A stretch of 64,000 nucleotides of DNA from Megaustenia siamemsis (lineage: Eukaryota > Mollusca > Gastropoda > Stylommatophora > Ariophantidae), in NCBI GenBank assembly GCA_032433765.1, contig JAVIAB010000092.1, forward strand, positions 65,103,666-65,167,665, given 5' to 3'. The position numbers and the translations under genes were made by a program. Below, one piece after another: positions 46,229 to 56,498 of this stretch. Under the pieces are notes generated by a model. It saw only the letters and a program-made list of their open reading frames with translations. It ran no database searches and was not told the origin of the DNA. The first letter of the stretch is position 1. Each line of letters starts with the position of its first letter.

Positions 46229-46389
46229 GGAAAAATTGAAAAAAAAAGAAAAAATGGTATGTTAGAAGCTTTACGTGATTAGTAGACGACACAGATTCGA
46301 ACAACGTTTCGGCTCAATAGGCCTTCAGCAGGCTCAATAGGCCTTCCTGCTTCTAACATACCATTTTTCTTTTTTTTTTCAATTTTTCT
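46229..46389. mobile_element. Foldback element with 41-bp arms and a hammerhead-like core
   Basis: Arms at 46229-46269 and 46349-46389 are inverted copies (GGTATGTTAGAAGC next to an A/T-rich tract), with a 79-bp spacer. The spacer contains a tandem pair of GGCTCAATAGGCCTTC. On the minus strand it reads CTGCTGAAGGCCTATTGAGC then CGAAACG, a hammerhead-like core with one changed base (CUGAUGA would be standard). Penelope-like elements and retrozymes carry such cores. No TSD was identified with certainty. Confidence 0.6.
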
Positions 46390-46597
46390 CCGCTTATTCT
46401 AACACATATATGATTAATTATGGATAGGAAACAGACACATTTACACGGACGTTTCGTCGTTCGATTAGTGTTTGCAATTGTATTTAGCACATCGAGATCC
46501 AGTGTAACTGTATTCCGCATTTGTTCGATGGTGCCTCATTAGCATTTTATTTTCCTTGACTTTTCTGGAAAATGGTAGTTTACAGCTTCACTTGCCT
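46390..46597. other. Non-coding spacer
   Basis: Nothing recognised. Confidence 0.5.
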
Positions 46598-46905
46598 CTT
46601 CTGTGTGAAGCACCTACTGGGTTATTGAGTCTTTCTATACTCAAGTCTTATTATATTCCACACTCTTAGGAAGATTCTGTGTGAAGCACTTACTGGGTTA
46701 TTGAGTCTTTCTATACACAAGTCTTATTATATTCCACACTCTTAGGAAGATTCTGTGTGAAGCACATACTGGGTTATTGAGTCTTTCTATACTCAAGTCT
46801 TATTATATTCCACACTCTTAGGAAGATTCTGTGTGAAGCACTTACTGGGTTATTGAGTCTTTCTATACTCAAGTCTTATTATATTCCACACTCTTAAGCC
46901 GATTA
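46598..46905. repeat. 76-bp tandem repeat, 4 copies
   Basis: Unit starts TTCTGTGTGAAGCAC and includes CTGGGTTATTGAGTCTTTCT and CCACACTCTTAGGAAGA. Phase points at 46601, 46677, 46753 and 46829. Copies differ at one to three bases. Confidence 0.97.
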
Positions 46906-47091
46906 TTCTGTGTGCGGCCCTCCTGGATAACCTTTTCAATGAATTCTCTTTTCGGTCTTAGCTCTCCCAGGGGGATCTACTCGATAATAATCCACATGCG
47001 AAAATTGATAATACAAATGTTACGCTCATCATGTTACCTGTACACATAAACATTTCATTTATCATTTGAAAAAAAGTACGGAAACAATATT

Positions 47092-47397
47092 TTTTTTGCG
47101 CACACCAGCTATCACCTCTTGCGAAGTACATTAGACTAGCAACTCTATTTTGCGTGTTAATCCGCTCTTACCAGGGATCCCTCACCGCAAAGGCAGATAA
47201 ATCCGTCTACGTAAGTACTCATATTTGTTTTCCGTCGATGACTAATTAACGTTTCAAATCGGGTCTCGCTGCTGAGATCAGCGGTGCTTGCCGCAGAGAG
47301 AAATCACTAATACAAATCCCAACTGGTGCAACCGAGATTTGAAATCACAACCTGTATGTCTCGAAACCGATGTCCTGCTTAGAGCCCGACCAGTCCC
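47092..47397 (-). mobile_element. SINE family D, copy 2
   Basis: Minus-strand copy. Plus-strand landmarks shared with the other two are CACCAGCTATCACCTCTTGC, TTTCAAATCGGGTCTCGCTG and CTTGCCGCAGAGAGAAATCA, and the B-box region AATCTC. It is more diverged than the 49.4-kb copy. Confidence 0.82.
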
Positions 47398-47470
47398 CTC
47401 CACAAACAATATAAAAGAGCAACGGCAATATTCAGCCTGGACTAAGACAAAGCTATACCTAAGATGCAAT

Positions 47471-48072
47471 TTCTCTCTCTCTCTCCCTCTCTCTCTGTGA
47501 TCAAGACTCAATCAGAGTAGGATTCCAGACTCTCTCATGAAGGCAGCTCTCTGTTTAAGCGAATCGATTGCCCCATATAGTTTCTCTTCCAGGGAGGTGG
47601 GCGTGGAACACATTGCTCTTCTCAGGTCTGTGTACTGGGGGCAATTCTGTAGAACATGTTTTGTAGTCATATTGTCCAGTGTACAGTGGCATAGGCTGGT
47701 TGTACCTATTTTGAATTTGGTGAACATGTGATTTCTCATTCTATTGTGGTCAGTGCATAGGCGAAGTATGATGACTTGATCCCTCCTTGATAGTTGGTGA
47801 TATCCGTCACTCTCGTTATGCTTTGGGTGTTCTCGTTTTCATTTTTCATGGAACTGACCCCTGATGATGGATTTGGCTTCATCATAACTGAGCGGATGAT
47901 TCTCTTGTGGTAATCTCCCTCCCTCTTTAGCTAATTTGTCTGCGCGTTCATTCCCGTGTGTTACAGTGTGATTGTATCCATTTATTGACTACTCTCTGGA
48001 AGTTATTGCGTAGTTGGTCCAGGGTTGTTCTCAAGTCATCGAGTTCATAGTTCTTGGGGCTTTTAGATGCCA
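47471..48072 (-). mobile_element. LINE (family F) 3' end with RNase H and Cys-His motif
   Basis: On the minus strand, across frameshifts, it encodes the end of an RNase H domain (HTVTHGNERADKLAKEG), a linker, then RDQVIILRLCTDHNRM and the Cys-His motif SLCHCTLDNMTTKHVLQNCP. It closes with SGILL, a stop and a (GA)n tail at 47471-47500. RNase H downstream of RT is found in I-, Jockey- and related LINE clades and not in RTE, so this family differs from A-E. Its 3' end is shared with the insert in the mariner at 1.5-2.6 kb. Confidence 0.85.
47512..47739 (-). pseudogene. LINE family F C-terminal open frame
   Basis: A 75-codon frame ending at the true LINE stop. It carries the zinc-binding-like C-x-C...H...C motif (CHCTLDNMTTKHVLQNC) that follows RNase H in these LINEs. 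The upstream sequence is in other frames because of indels near 47850 and 47980. Confidence 0.8.
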
Positions 48073-48284
48073 TTTAAATGAGATAATTGTCCCCTATAGA
48101 AATTACAACTTTGACTGTTAATCATTTATGTACACGTAAGTTGAATGATCAGAGCCGTATTTCCCAAGCATTTAACTAATTTACTAAACACGACCCCATA
48201 TCTCAGTAACTTCAGTCTCTATATACAATCTCCGACACCATTTTATATAAGCTCAATAACCTCTGACCCCTTTCTATAATAGCT

Positions 48285-48715
48285 AGTATTATATTATATT
48301 ATATTATATTATATTATATTATATTATATTATATTATATTGTATTGTATTGTATTGTATTATATTATATTATATTATATTATATTATATTATATTATATC
48401 ATACCATATCATATCATATATTAAATCATATCATATCATATCATATTATATTATATTATATTATATTATATTATATTGTATTGTATTGTATTGTATTGTA
48501 TTGTATTGTATTGTATTGTATTATATTATATTATATCATATCATATCATATATCATATCGTATCATATCATATCATATCATATCATATCATATTATATTA
48601 TATTATATTATATTATATTATATTATATTATATTATATTATATTATATTATATTATGTTATGTTATGTTATGTTATGTTATGTTATGTTATGTTATGTTA
48701 TGTTATTTATTATAT
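48285..48715. repeat. Pentanucleotide repeat (TATTA)n with block variants
   Basis: About 86 pentamers. Blocks of TATTA, TATTG, TATCA and TGTTA follow one another, and TATTG and TATCA blocks appear twice. Long open frames through it (LYYIILYYII) are artefacts. Confidence 0.97.
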
Positions 48716-49371
48716 TATAACAACCAGGTAATTTATGATCGCTTCTGCATAATTCAAGCGCATGCAATTTCCCTTTCTAACAAGGTCAACTACGACACTC
48801 TTTGTATCAGCAAAGTAACCTGCGATCCTCTTCTATAATAGTTCACTTTAAGAAACAAAAGTGAAGTAAATATTTAATGAAAATAGCGCCTACTATCCCT
48901 CTCCCTCCTTCGAAAAAAAATTACACTGGGTGTTTCGTTAATGATCGCTGTCTACAGTTTGAGAACTGCGAGATTAGACAATTAGTTCGAGTCTGATCCA
49001 CGAATTATTTCATAGACACAATTATTCTTTTGATTTTACGATTATCAAGGAGAGATCAAGTGTGTGCAGCCTATTTAGTCATGTTGCTTTCTCGATACAA
49101 CACATGACTGTATCTTATTTCTGTGTGCAACATTTTATTTTATTTGAAATGAAACGTTATCTTCATATTTAAAGTGCGTTAAAATCTTCACGCTAAAAAG
49201 TAATTTTGTCTGTAATATTTGAGAGGTAGTATTTTATTGATATTTCGTGGTGATGGCTAGAGAAACTTGGTGGGCGTTGCGAATTTATTGAATTGTACTG
49301 ACATCTTTCAGTGGGATAAGCGATGGCATATATATACTGATGCATAAAGAGTAAAAAAGATGGTACCCTTT
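48716..49371. other. Non-coding DNA
   Basis: Nothing recognised. Confidence 0.5.
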
Positions 49372-49383
49372 ATTCAAGAACAA

Positions 49384-49684
49384 TGCCGGCCTCGGGACAG
49401 AGAGGTTGTAGGTTCAAATCTCGGCTACACCGGTTGGGTTTTTGTTTATGATTTCTCTCTGCGGAAACCACCCCTGGACTCAGCAGCGAGACCCGGCTTG
49501 AAACGTCAGTTACTCATCGACGGAAAAACATGAGTACCTCCGAAGTCGGAGTTATCTGCATGTGCGGCGAGGGACCCCTATGCACACGGCTGCCAGGGAG
49601 AAATTGACTAACACGCAAAATTAAGTTCCTAGTATCTAGGGAATTCGTCAAAGATGAAAGCTGGCGAACGCAACAACAACAACA
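49384..49684 (+). mobile_element. SINE family D, copy 3 (reference copy)
   Basis: 301 bp flanked by a perfect 12-bp TSD, ATTCAAGAACAA (49372-49383 and 49685-49696). Head GCCGGCCTCGGGACAGAGAG with B-box GTAGGTTCAAATCTCGGC; 3' tail (CAA)n. The perfect TSD makes it the youngest of the three. Confidence 0.93.
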
Positions 49685-49696
49685 ATTCAAGAACAA

Positions 49697-50607
49697 GAAA
49701 TAGGAAAAAAAAACAGATGATGACATCAACCAGTGAAGGTTCCATTTTCCACTACGATCATATTAAACAAAAGCCTCGTCGCTGAGGGACCCAAATACAA
49801 GATTTTTTTTGTAGTGACTAATGACAACTATCACATGTACATAGTCTATAACTTTTATAGTTTTCTCATCTAGTCGCAATGGTAGGAATGTCGTAGGAAA
49901 AGACAAATCTGTACAGGAGTTTACAAGAAGTGAAACACCAGCTGTGTCGATTTGGCTTAAATTGTGATAGTTCATTATATCTTCTCTTTGAGAAAATTTC
50001 CTAAATTGTTTGAACATTAAGATGAGAATATGTCTGAAGACGTATACAAGTACTGATAATAAAGTATCATTTCAAGCACATGAAAATGGAGAATCACATT
50101 ACGATTCATCATTTTCTGTAATAACAATTTTGAGCAAAGAATATGACCCTCGAGAATAAGGTAAAAAAAATTATTGTGATTCACAGCAAACTTTAGAGAA
50201 GACTTGCGCACAACCCTAGTTGCGTGACCTTTTCACCTTTGTAAACAATGGGCCGTTATGGATAGGATTTAGTTAGTAATTTATAGTTCACCAAAGTGAA
50301 CATTGACTGGTGACGTCAAGCTAGTAGGGTTGAGCGGAGGCCTTCTCTAAAGTTGGCTGTGGGTGATCTCGAAGGACCCCGTTCGGTAAGAAACACTGAT
50401 CCACTTGCCTTATTGTGATAAGGGTTAAGTCACGTCGAGAATACACTATTAGTACCTACATATGTCATTGATCAGTGACACTTTTGTTATCGGTGATGTG
50501 ACCGATATCTCACTAGGCAATCCTAGTTTCAAAGAAACAAATTTCTCGTATACTTTTCAGAGGCTGGTGGGACCTCGAACAAACGTCACCACATCTGAAA
50601 TTTGAAC
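49697..50607. other. Non-coding DNA
   Basis: AT-rich to about 50250, then more mixed. No gene or repeat supported. Confidence 0.5.
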
Positions 50608-50619
50608 GTTTCCATTAGT

Positions 50620-52579
50620 CTTCTTTTCTTCTTTTACTTTCCTCTTTTCACTGATATTTAAAAGGTGCCGTGGTTTATATAATTTGTCGTTCTTGAGCTG
50701 CTCGAATTGTCTGAATTAGTGATTTTCCTTTGTTGTTACATGTCTCTGTCACTGCATCTATCCATCTTCTTCTGGGTCTTCCTCTTGGTCTTTTTCCATG
50801 TCCTTTCGAGAAAAACGCCCTTGATGGTGATTGGTGAGGATTCATTCTGACCAGTGGCCAAACCATTTAAGTTGTTGTTGTTCTATATATTCTTGGCAGA
50901 GTTTTGTTCCTACCATTTTTCTTATGGTTTCATTTGGTATTCTATCTCTTCTTGTGTTGTTTGTTACTTTTTTCAAGCATCGCATCTCACATGTATTTAT
51001 CTTTCTTAATTGTGATTTAGAAAGGGTCCATGTTTGACTTTCATAGCACAAAGTTGGTATGAAAATGCTATTTATCATTTGTTGTTTAGCTGGCATAGAA
51101 ATGTTTGGATGTCTTAGCAATGGTGAAAGCTGGTATGTGACAGCATTTGCTTTTTGTATTCTCATGTCAATTTCTCTGTCTAGTTTTCCATCTTCTGTGA
51201 ACATTGTGCCCAAATACTTGAATTCTTCTACTTGTTTTATTTCTTTATCTTTGATCTTAATGTTTAATGGGTGTCTTAATTTACTTATTCTCACAGCCTC
51301 TGTTTTTGCTGTCTTAATTTTCATACTGTAGTTTGTGCAACTATTATCTAGAGATGTTATATGTTGTTGTATCAGGTTTTCGTCCTCATATATTAGGCAT
51401 TGGTCATCTGCGAATAGTAGCTTGTTGATGTTGGAACTTTCTACCTCTATAGTATTATTTGATTTTTCCTTATTGTTGGTTGTTTCCTGATTTATTTTGT
51501 CCATATATATGATGAAGAGGAGTGGTGAGAGGACACATCCTTGTCTTACACCTGTAGTAACCTGAAACCATTCTGACAGACCTTCCTATGTTCTAACGGC
51601 ACTTTGACTGTTTTTATATAGTGCCATTGTATTATCTAGTAGTTGTTCTGCTACCCTGTAGGTATCTAAAGTTTGCCAAAGTTTGTTCCTGTCCACACGA
51701 TCAATCGCTTTTTCCTGATCTATAAACACTATATTTAGGTTTCTGTCATATTCTATTGTTTTTTCACATAGTTGCCTCAATGTAAATATAGCATCAGTAC
51801 AGCTTTTGCCTTTTCTGAATCCGAATTGATTATTACTTAATTGAGGTTCTATTATGTACCTTACTCTCCTCTCCAATATTTTAGCATACATTTTACCAGC
51901 TTGACTCAACAGGGATATTCCTCTGTACATTTCACACTCCCTTTTGCTTCCTTTATTCTTCCAAAATGGGACAATGATAAGTTTTTGACAATCGTCTGGG
52001 ACTTTTCTTTCTTCCCACGCCATATTGAATATTATCGTAAGCCAATCTATAGCTGTTTCCTTACAGGCTAGTAGCATTTCTGTTGTTATTCCATCTATAC
52101 CAGCTGCTTTGCTCTTTTTATTCTGCTTCAAAGCCCATTCTACTTCTGCTTTAAGTGTATTCGGTTCCTGTTCATTATACTGCCTATGTTTATACTCTGT
52201 ATTTCCGTTTGTATTTCCCTGATTTAATAGTTCCTTAAAGTATTCTCTCCATCTGATTATTATGTTTTTCCTGCTGCTGATTGGTCTACCGTTCTTGTCG
52301 TTTATTATAGTGGTTGGGTTATAATCATTATTTCTTACTTTCATTGCTTTTACACTTTTGAAAAATTCTCTTGGTTCTTCTCTACAAGTTCTTGCCAATT
52401 CTTCACCAAAAGTTTTCCAAGAGTCTGCTTTTGTTTGTTCTAGGATCTTTTTGTAATCATTTCTGGCTTGTCTATAGTGATTGTAGTCTTCTGTTGTTTT
52501 TGCCTTTTGCCACGTTTTATATTTTTCTTTCTTATGTTTCACTGCTGATTTAACTACTTCATTCAACCATCTTATAAGT
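50620..52579 (-). mobile_element. LINE (family C), 5'-truncated, nearly intact reverse transcriptase
   Basis: A 1,960-bp insertion with a perfect 12-bp TSD, GTTTCCATTAGT (50608-50619 and 52580-52591). It lacks the endonuclease and starts in the linker before RT. The 3' end is a GAAGAAAA-type tail. Its two lesions are an in-frame TAG at 51586-51588 and a 1-bp frameshift near 50855, just before the basic C-terminus (HGKRPRGRPRRRWIDAVTE). The TSD and few lesions mean a recent insertion. Confidence 0.95.
50842..51585 (-). pseudogene. LINE family C reverse transcriptase, C-terminal open frame
   Basis: This is the same frame as the upstream part, continued after the TAG: FQVTTGVRQGCVLSPLLF, then NKLLFADDQCLIYEDENL (catalytic FADD), EIKQVEEFKYLGTMFTEDG and YESQTWTLSKSQLRK. 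At about 50855 a 1-bp change breaks it off at WFGHWSE, and the true C-terminus continues in the next frame at 50675-50855. Only the stop and this indel separate it from an unbroken RT. Confidence 0.9.
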
Positions 52580-52602
52580 GTTTCCATTAGTAGCGAACAC
52601 AA
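51586..52602 (-). pseudogene. LINE family C reverse transcriptase, N-terminal open frame
   Basis: A 338-codon frame. Pre-RT linker (YKTWQKAKTTEDYNHYRQAR), then RT blocks: NKKSKAAGIDGITTEMLL, KLIIVPFWKNKGSKRE, MYRGISLLSQAGKMYAKIL, NNQFGFRKGKSCTDAIFTL, and VFIDQEKAIDRVDRNKLW, where the Asp of FID is the first catalytic residue. It ends at a TAG. The ATG at 52602 and the first few codons belong to host DNA and the TSD, so the start is accidental. Confidence 0.9.
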
Positions 52603-53098
52603 CGTGTTTTTTTTTGGTGTTGCTAAATTAGAGAAAAGAATACATATATGAAACTACAACATTAAACAAACAAACAAACACACCAAGATAGGTACACAAG
52701 CACCTTGTGTTCTGCTTATCATGAAAAAAATTACGATCTGAGAATGATCACAATTCAGTTAAAGCTCTGCCAATATGTGCCCAAGGTTCACAGAAGGAGC
52801 GATAACAACATATTAGGGACAAACAATGTGCCCTGTTAATTCTGACACTTACTGCGAAAGTCAAACGTCACAGCTCAACTTCATCACATTAAAGAACTGC
52901 CTCTACCTTTTGGATCGTTGAATACCCTAGTTAGATTTTGCACATATAAATACAATTTAGTTTGCACTTTCTCTATCGACTTATTCTATAAAACGTGCAT
53001 ATTGTGACATATAAGCCCTCTGAAAAGCTCTACTGAAATTAAATTTGTCAAGAAAGAAAGCATGAGAGTAATTTTAATCTGTTGATAAATTATTTACC
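52592..53098. other. Non-coding DNA
   Basis: Nothing recognised apart from a short (AAAC)n patch at 52663-52679. Confidence 0.5.
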
Positions 53099-53111
53099 TT
53101 GTTCTTAAAAT

Positions 53112-53333
53112 AGTAAAGTAAAGTAAAATACCCCCGTCACGCCAAGTGGCGTATAGGGAAAATATAGTGTTAGTGACCATACATTTTACAGACCTTCAGC
53201 ACATGATTTTTGGGGTAATGTGGTCGGTATAACGCCCGTGCTGCTTTACTTTCCCAGAAAAAATCCGGTACCCATTTAAGGCTGGGTAAACCCAGAAGCC
53301 GTCGGTTGGGATCGAACCCTACCCCTTGTCCTT
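53112..53333 (-). mobile_element. SINE family A, copy 10, 5'-truncated
   Basis: It lacks the A-box end of the tRNA head but keeps the B-box region and body. A perfect 13-bp TSD, TTGTTCTTAAAAT (53099-53111 and 53334-53346), shows that truncation happened at insertion. Confidence 0.93.
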
Positions 53334-53346
53334 TTGTTCTTAAAAT

Positions 53347-53661
53347 GCTTTCCTTTAAATTTAACATTTTCAACTGTTGCAAAAAAGTTTGACAAAGAGG
53401 CCCAATGTTTATTTCCTTTATTAAAAGCTCAACACGTCAGAATTGGTGTCTTCTATTCCATCATCGCAGTCGAGGCATTCCCATATCCGCTCTGTTGTCC
53501 GTTCCACCAACAATGTTTGTCTACTGATTGTTACTTTCCTGCATTGATTGAATGTTTTGCATTTTTTGCCAATGAGGACCCTTTTCCTGATTTCACCCCT
53601 CGTGGCGTCGTGTTCCCCCATTCCTTTGACTTGTGGTTCATCCTCAGCTTCCTTGTCGCCA
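53347..53661. other. Unique flank of the LTR array
   Basis: Pyrimidine-rich sequence that is not repeated at 59.2-59.5 kb. This places the left edge of the tandem array at 53662. Confidence 0.6.
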
Positions 53662-54894
53662 TGTTACAGGGTTGTGATGTTCTTTGTTGTATTATATCTT
53701 TATCTTGTATAGTTGCTAATGGTAACAGCACATCACAACATTGATGTTACAACAGGTAATATGTAATATGTAAGATCATGACAGAGTCTTTCTTTAACAA
53801 TAATGATAATCAGTTTATTGATTTCGCCGTGATACAATATAATGGATGCACTTCTCTGAATCTAATGTTCTTAAGTTCTGGACATGCGTAGGTTACCACT
53901 GATGATTATGCAATGTCCATAAGTGCATATTGTCATATAACATTGTTCATCAGACATCATTCAACTTGTCTACTTACGAGATGTAAGATTCTTGAAATAC
54001 TTCAAAATGGAAACACAATCACTTCACAACTAAAGTCATAATATTCTTGATCAACTATCTATCAAGAATAACTTCTAAACTGACTTGAACTACAGTTGGA
54101 GATTCGAACTTCTGAACTACTGGCTTCACTTCTAATCTTAACTTTCTAACTGTTCTGACCCTAACTGTTTCTAAACTGCTTTAGTCTACATTCTAACTTC
54201 TCTTCTGCTCCTCTGACTTAACTTTCTGACTCTGTCCTAACTTAACTGACTCAAACTGTTGTGCAGGACTTTAAGTATCCAACAACTCTCTTCTACCTGC
54301 AAGATAATGACCAATAAGATCATCGCAAATTGACCACTCGCAACGTGATCTGGTCACCTGAGCTTGTCGCTTGCTCACTATCTGTGACTCACACCTGAAC
54401 TTTCCCAAATTTGGACTAAAACATCCTGTTTCCCCGAATCTCTATGACCTATTTGGAATAACATTACCTCATGACACTGACCTCTCCTGGTAGCTAATTA
54501 CCTGGCAGAGTAACACCATGAGTTCAGTGCATGGTATCATGTGATGGTCATTTACAATAACAACGAACTTGCATGGACAATCGTGGAGATTTTACAACAA
54601 CATCACGAGGTCGATGCGTGTTATGTATGTGATGGTCACCCTCACAACAACTGGGCGTGTGGAGATTCATGGAAAATCCCCCTCAACTATTATGTCTAGG
54701 TCAAGTCATGACCCTCTACTTCGGTGGGTGTCCACTACCCACTCTCTACAACTTGTTATCCTAATTTGTATTCTGTAAAATCTATACTTAAATTCTGCTG
54801 GTCGCCACTATATGATACTGCTCTCGTCCATTCAAAGAGCGGTAACGACTAAATTACCTGCTCTCTCTATGCTTCCTTAGCTAACTCTATAACA
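53662..54894 (-). repeat. LTR, copy 1 (1,233 bp)
   Basis: The plus strand starts TGTTACAGGGTTGTGATG and ends CTCTATAACA. Read on the minus strand, the LTR begins TGTTATAG and ends CTGTAACA, with the inverted ends TGTTA/TAACA. Immediately outside its right end the plus strand is TTCCTCCCTT, the complement of a polypurine tract (AAGGGAGGAA) placed where one should abut a 3' LTR. It differs from copy 2 at one position that I could find (T near 54152, C in copy 2). Confidence 0.78.
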
Positions 54895-54904
54895 TTCCTC
54901 CCTT
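54895..54904 (-). other. Putative polypurine tract
   Basis: On the minus strand AAGGGAGGAA directly precedes the LTR start TGTTATAG. It would prime plus-strand DNA synthesis. The same sequence is at 60709-60718 next to the second LTR. Confidence 0.7.
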
Positions 54905-56498
54905 ACAACATATCAGATATATTTCTAAGTAAATAAATCTTAGTATCATCTACATAAAAATAGTAATAGAGTTATATGGAACATCATTAATATATGACTA
55001 CTAGTCATAATAGTAAATCAAAAATTCTAAGTCACCTAAAAAAATTCAGTACAATTTTCTACTAAATAATTGTCACCCAACAACATTCACTCTTTAATAA
55101 TAACAAGGCAACAATAACATTGTGGAGACAGGAGACAATAAGGTACTGAGCAATAAAAATTATTTGTAACAAAAAAAATTAATATTTCCAAGGGACTTAA
55201 TTTACCAAAAAATACATGGGAGACAATCTTCTATCTATATATATATACAGTTGTGTCACCTGATAATAAAAAAATTCAAGTCTTCTTGAGCATTCTAACT
55301 ACTTCTGATGACTGATTGCCACCTTCTTGAGGAGAGCTACATTACAGGCATCAGCAGAACCTCTGTCGACTGGCATCTGTGATCCCAGTATCAGAATCTA
55401 AAAATAAACTTATAGAAAAAACAAACCATTTATAACATTCATTATCATGCATCATTATTACGAGTCTTTATGCTTTAGAACATATCCGCTCAATTGACAT
55501 AGAACATATACTGACAAAACTTTGACAATGCACATTTCTCCGGAGACCACGAATCACAAACAACACTTAGCTTGATCAACACAGATAGATATACATACAT
55601 ATTTCAGACAGCTCTATCTACTTCATACCTTCTTTTAGCTCTATTTAGATCATTTTCTATACTCTATTTTCGTAGTATCCACAGGACTACTATCTAGTCT
55701 CAATAAATTCTGGAAACTCTCAAGTTCCATCTCTTGCTATTCCTCATAATGCTCTATTTTTGTGTACGTATCCTCATATCTGTACAAACTTTGTCATTTG
55801 ACAACAGAATATATATATCGCATCAACCTCTCAGGTTCTCATTACTTCTTCATCTCACTATCTTATATAACGTCTCTTTTCATGTAACTTCTCTATGAGT
55901 TATCACTCAGTTACATCATTAATTTCACAACTTGAATTCTCTTTGAGGTTCTCTCAATAATTCTCTCATTTCTCTGACTTCTTGTAAGTCTCCTATAATT
56001 CCCTCATGTAACCTTTCTATGAGTTATCACTCGGTACATGTTTCACATGAGTCTCTTCCAGTTTCCTTTTCTCATGATGCTTCTCTTAGTATTCACATTT
56101 ATAACCAAATTTCCTTAGGTCTCAATAAGCACAGGTTATTATCACCTTGCTTCTTACTTCTCCTTATTCTTCAACAACTCTAAAATTTCAATAACACTCT
56201 CATCTCCTTGCTACACACTTATATTGGTCAGTTGTTCCTTTGGATTATCATCCAACTTCGCAATATCAAAACCTCTGACCAACTCGCAGCTAGTTACCCT
56301 ATGTTCCTCATTGGTAACTCTTTAACTCCTAGTTCATCTGAGGTAATCTCTCTATTTCCTCAGGTCTCTTGTCTTCTATATTCTCTTGACACTACTTCTC
56401 CATATCTATTTATAAATCAAATCCTGTGTACATAGTATATATTATTAATATTAAAATGATTTATTCTTCTAATTAGTGAGTCATTACATCTCACTGTA
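54905..56498. other. Non-coding internal region of LTR element, copy 1
   Basis: About 1.6 kb between the gag-like region and the polypurine tract, where pol would normally lie. There is no long minus-strand frame. A short motif, TCTATGAGTTATCACTC, occurs twice (near 55891 and 56018). Plus-strand open frames of 75 and 107 codons here are of no known family, and the second is antisense to the coding region. Confidence 0.6.

Noticed and set aside
48339..48838. 120-130-codon frames of LYYIILYY type
   Set aside because: They are translations of the pentanucleotide tract.
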